Below, piece after piece: positions 5,752 to 5,935 of a DNA stretch of 5,935 bases. The stretch covers positions 1 to 5,935 of the forward strand of contig CATPCA010000362.1 of assembly GCA_955652545.1 (NCBI GenBank), read 5' to 3'. Source of the DNA: Candidatus Dormiibacterota bacterium (GTDB lineage Bacteria; Chloroflexota; Dormibacteria; UBA8260). Position numbers and translations under genes: made by a program. Position 1 is the first letter of the stretch. Each line of letters opens with the position of its first letter. The notes beneath the pieces were generated by a model. It searched no databases and was not told the DNA's origin. It was given only the letters and a program-made list of their open reading frames with translations.

Positions 5752-5782
5752 CCTCCCCAAGCGGACGGGTGCCAAGGGGAGG
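5752..5782. repeat. 7-bp inverted repeat between the two repeat copies
   Basis: CCTCCCC (5752-5758) and GGGGAGG (5776-5782) pair perfectly around a 17-nt spacer that itself is bounded by AAG and CCAA. It sits directly beside copy B and could be an extra arm of that element or a chance stem in GC-rich DNA. No function can be assigned. Confidence 0.3.
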
Positions 5783-5785
5783 CGC

Positions 5786-5912
5786 GGGAGGGGGCACGTC
5801 GTCGCGGAACGAATTTGAAGACGCCGAAGGAGCGGAGAACTCGCCGGTGGCGAGTTCGCAGCGACGCATACGCCCGCGAAGCCTGCAGCGCAAGGAGATG
5901 TCCCGCCCCGCT
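5786..5912 (-). repeat. Structured interspersed repeat, copy B (inverted)
   Basis: This is the reverse-oriented partner of copy A. Its core (5822-5867) contains a perfect 9-bp hairpin, GAACTCGCC-GGT-GGCGAGTTC (5837-5857). It differs from copy A only at one base in each arm, and those two bases pair. The terminal arms are imperfect here: GGGGGCACGTC (5790-5800) against GAGATGTCCCGCCCC (5895-5909). Distances from core to arms match copy A: 27 nt on one side in both, and 24 versus 25 nt on the other. The outer limits are approximate. Confidence 0.78.
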
Positions 5913-5935
5913 CAGCCTCTTGGGGCTCCGGCGCG

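Noticed and set aside
5711..5893. Minus-strand frame of 60 codons across repeat copy B
   Set aside because: It starts at a TTG with no ribosome site, and only the part within the repeat core resembles anything else.
5477..5935. CRISPR array
   Set aside because: There are only two copies, in opposite orientation, with no regular spacers and no cas genes.

Overview
The window is a GC-rich bacterial chromosome segment. Its gene content points to an actinobacterium or a close high-GC relative: an EF-G2-type translation factor paralogue, a DUF5679 zinc-ribbon microprotein, a tandem pair of TrkA/RCK proteins, a universal stress protein, and -10 boxes of TANNNT type with poor -35 boxes. This taxonomic reading is inference. 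No phage, plasmid or transposase gene is visible.

Layout from left to right. (1) A partial minus-strand gene for an exported Gly/Asp/His-rich protein runs off the left edge. (2) A gene-free stretch of about 350 bp (323-675) contains a tight cluster of palindromes. (3) A plus-strand pair encodes an EF-G-like GTPase (676-2757) and, 18 bp later, a dienelactone-hydrolase-family enzyme (2776-3456). (4) A 49-residue double-CxxC protein (3598-3747) has its own promoter and a very strong Shine-Dalgarno sequence. It was found by reading the sequence. (5) A GC-rich hairpin separates it from a convergent minus-strand operon of two RCK/TrkA proteins that share an ATGA stop/start (4947 down to 3809). (6) A divergent universal stress protein gene (5039-5476) has a -10 box so close to its ATG that the mRNA is probably leaderless. 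(7) The right end (5477-5935) has no convincing gene but holds two inverted copies of a roughly 130-bp structured repeat.

How the genes fit together. The EF-G paralogue and the hydrolase look co-transcribed but have no known shared pathway. The RCK pair would sense NAD(H) or another nucleotide for a K+ transporter, but no membrane subunit is in the window. The divergent stress protein may share regulation with them through the 91-bp intergenic region.

The most unusual object is the repeat pair at the right end. The 46-bp cores match at 44 positions, and the two mismatches face each other in a perfect 9-bp hairpin stem (a C-G pair swapped for G-C). Each core sits at nearly the same distance from flanking inverted repeats. 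This suggests a structured interspersed element (REP- or MITE-like, or RNA-forming) rather than random intergenic DNA.
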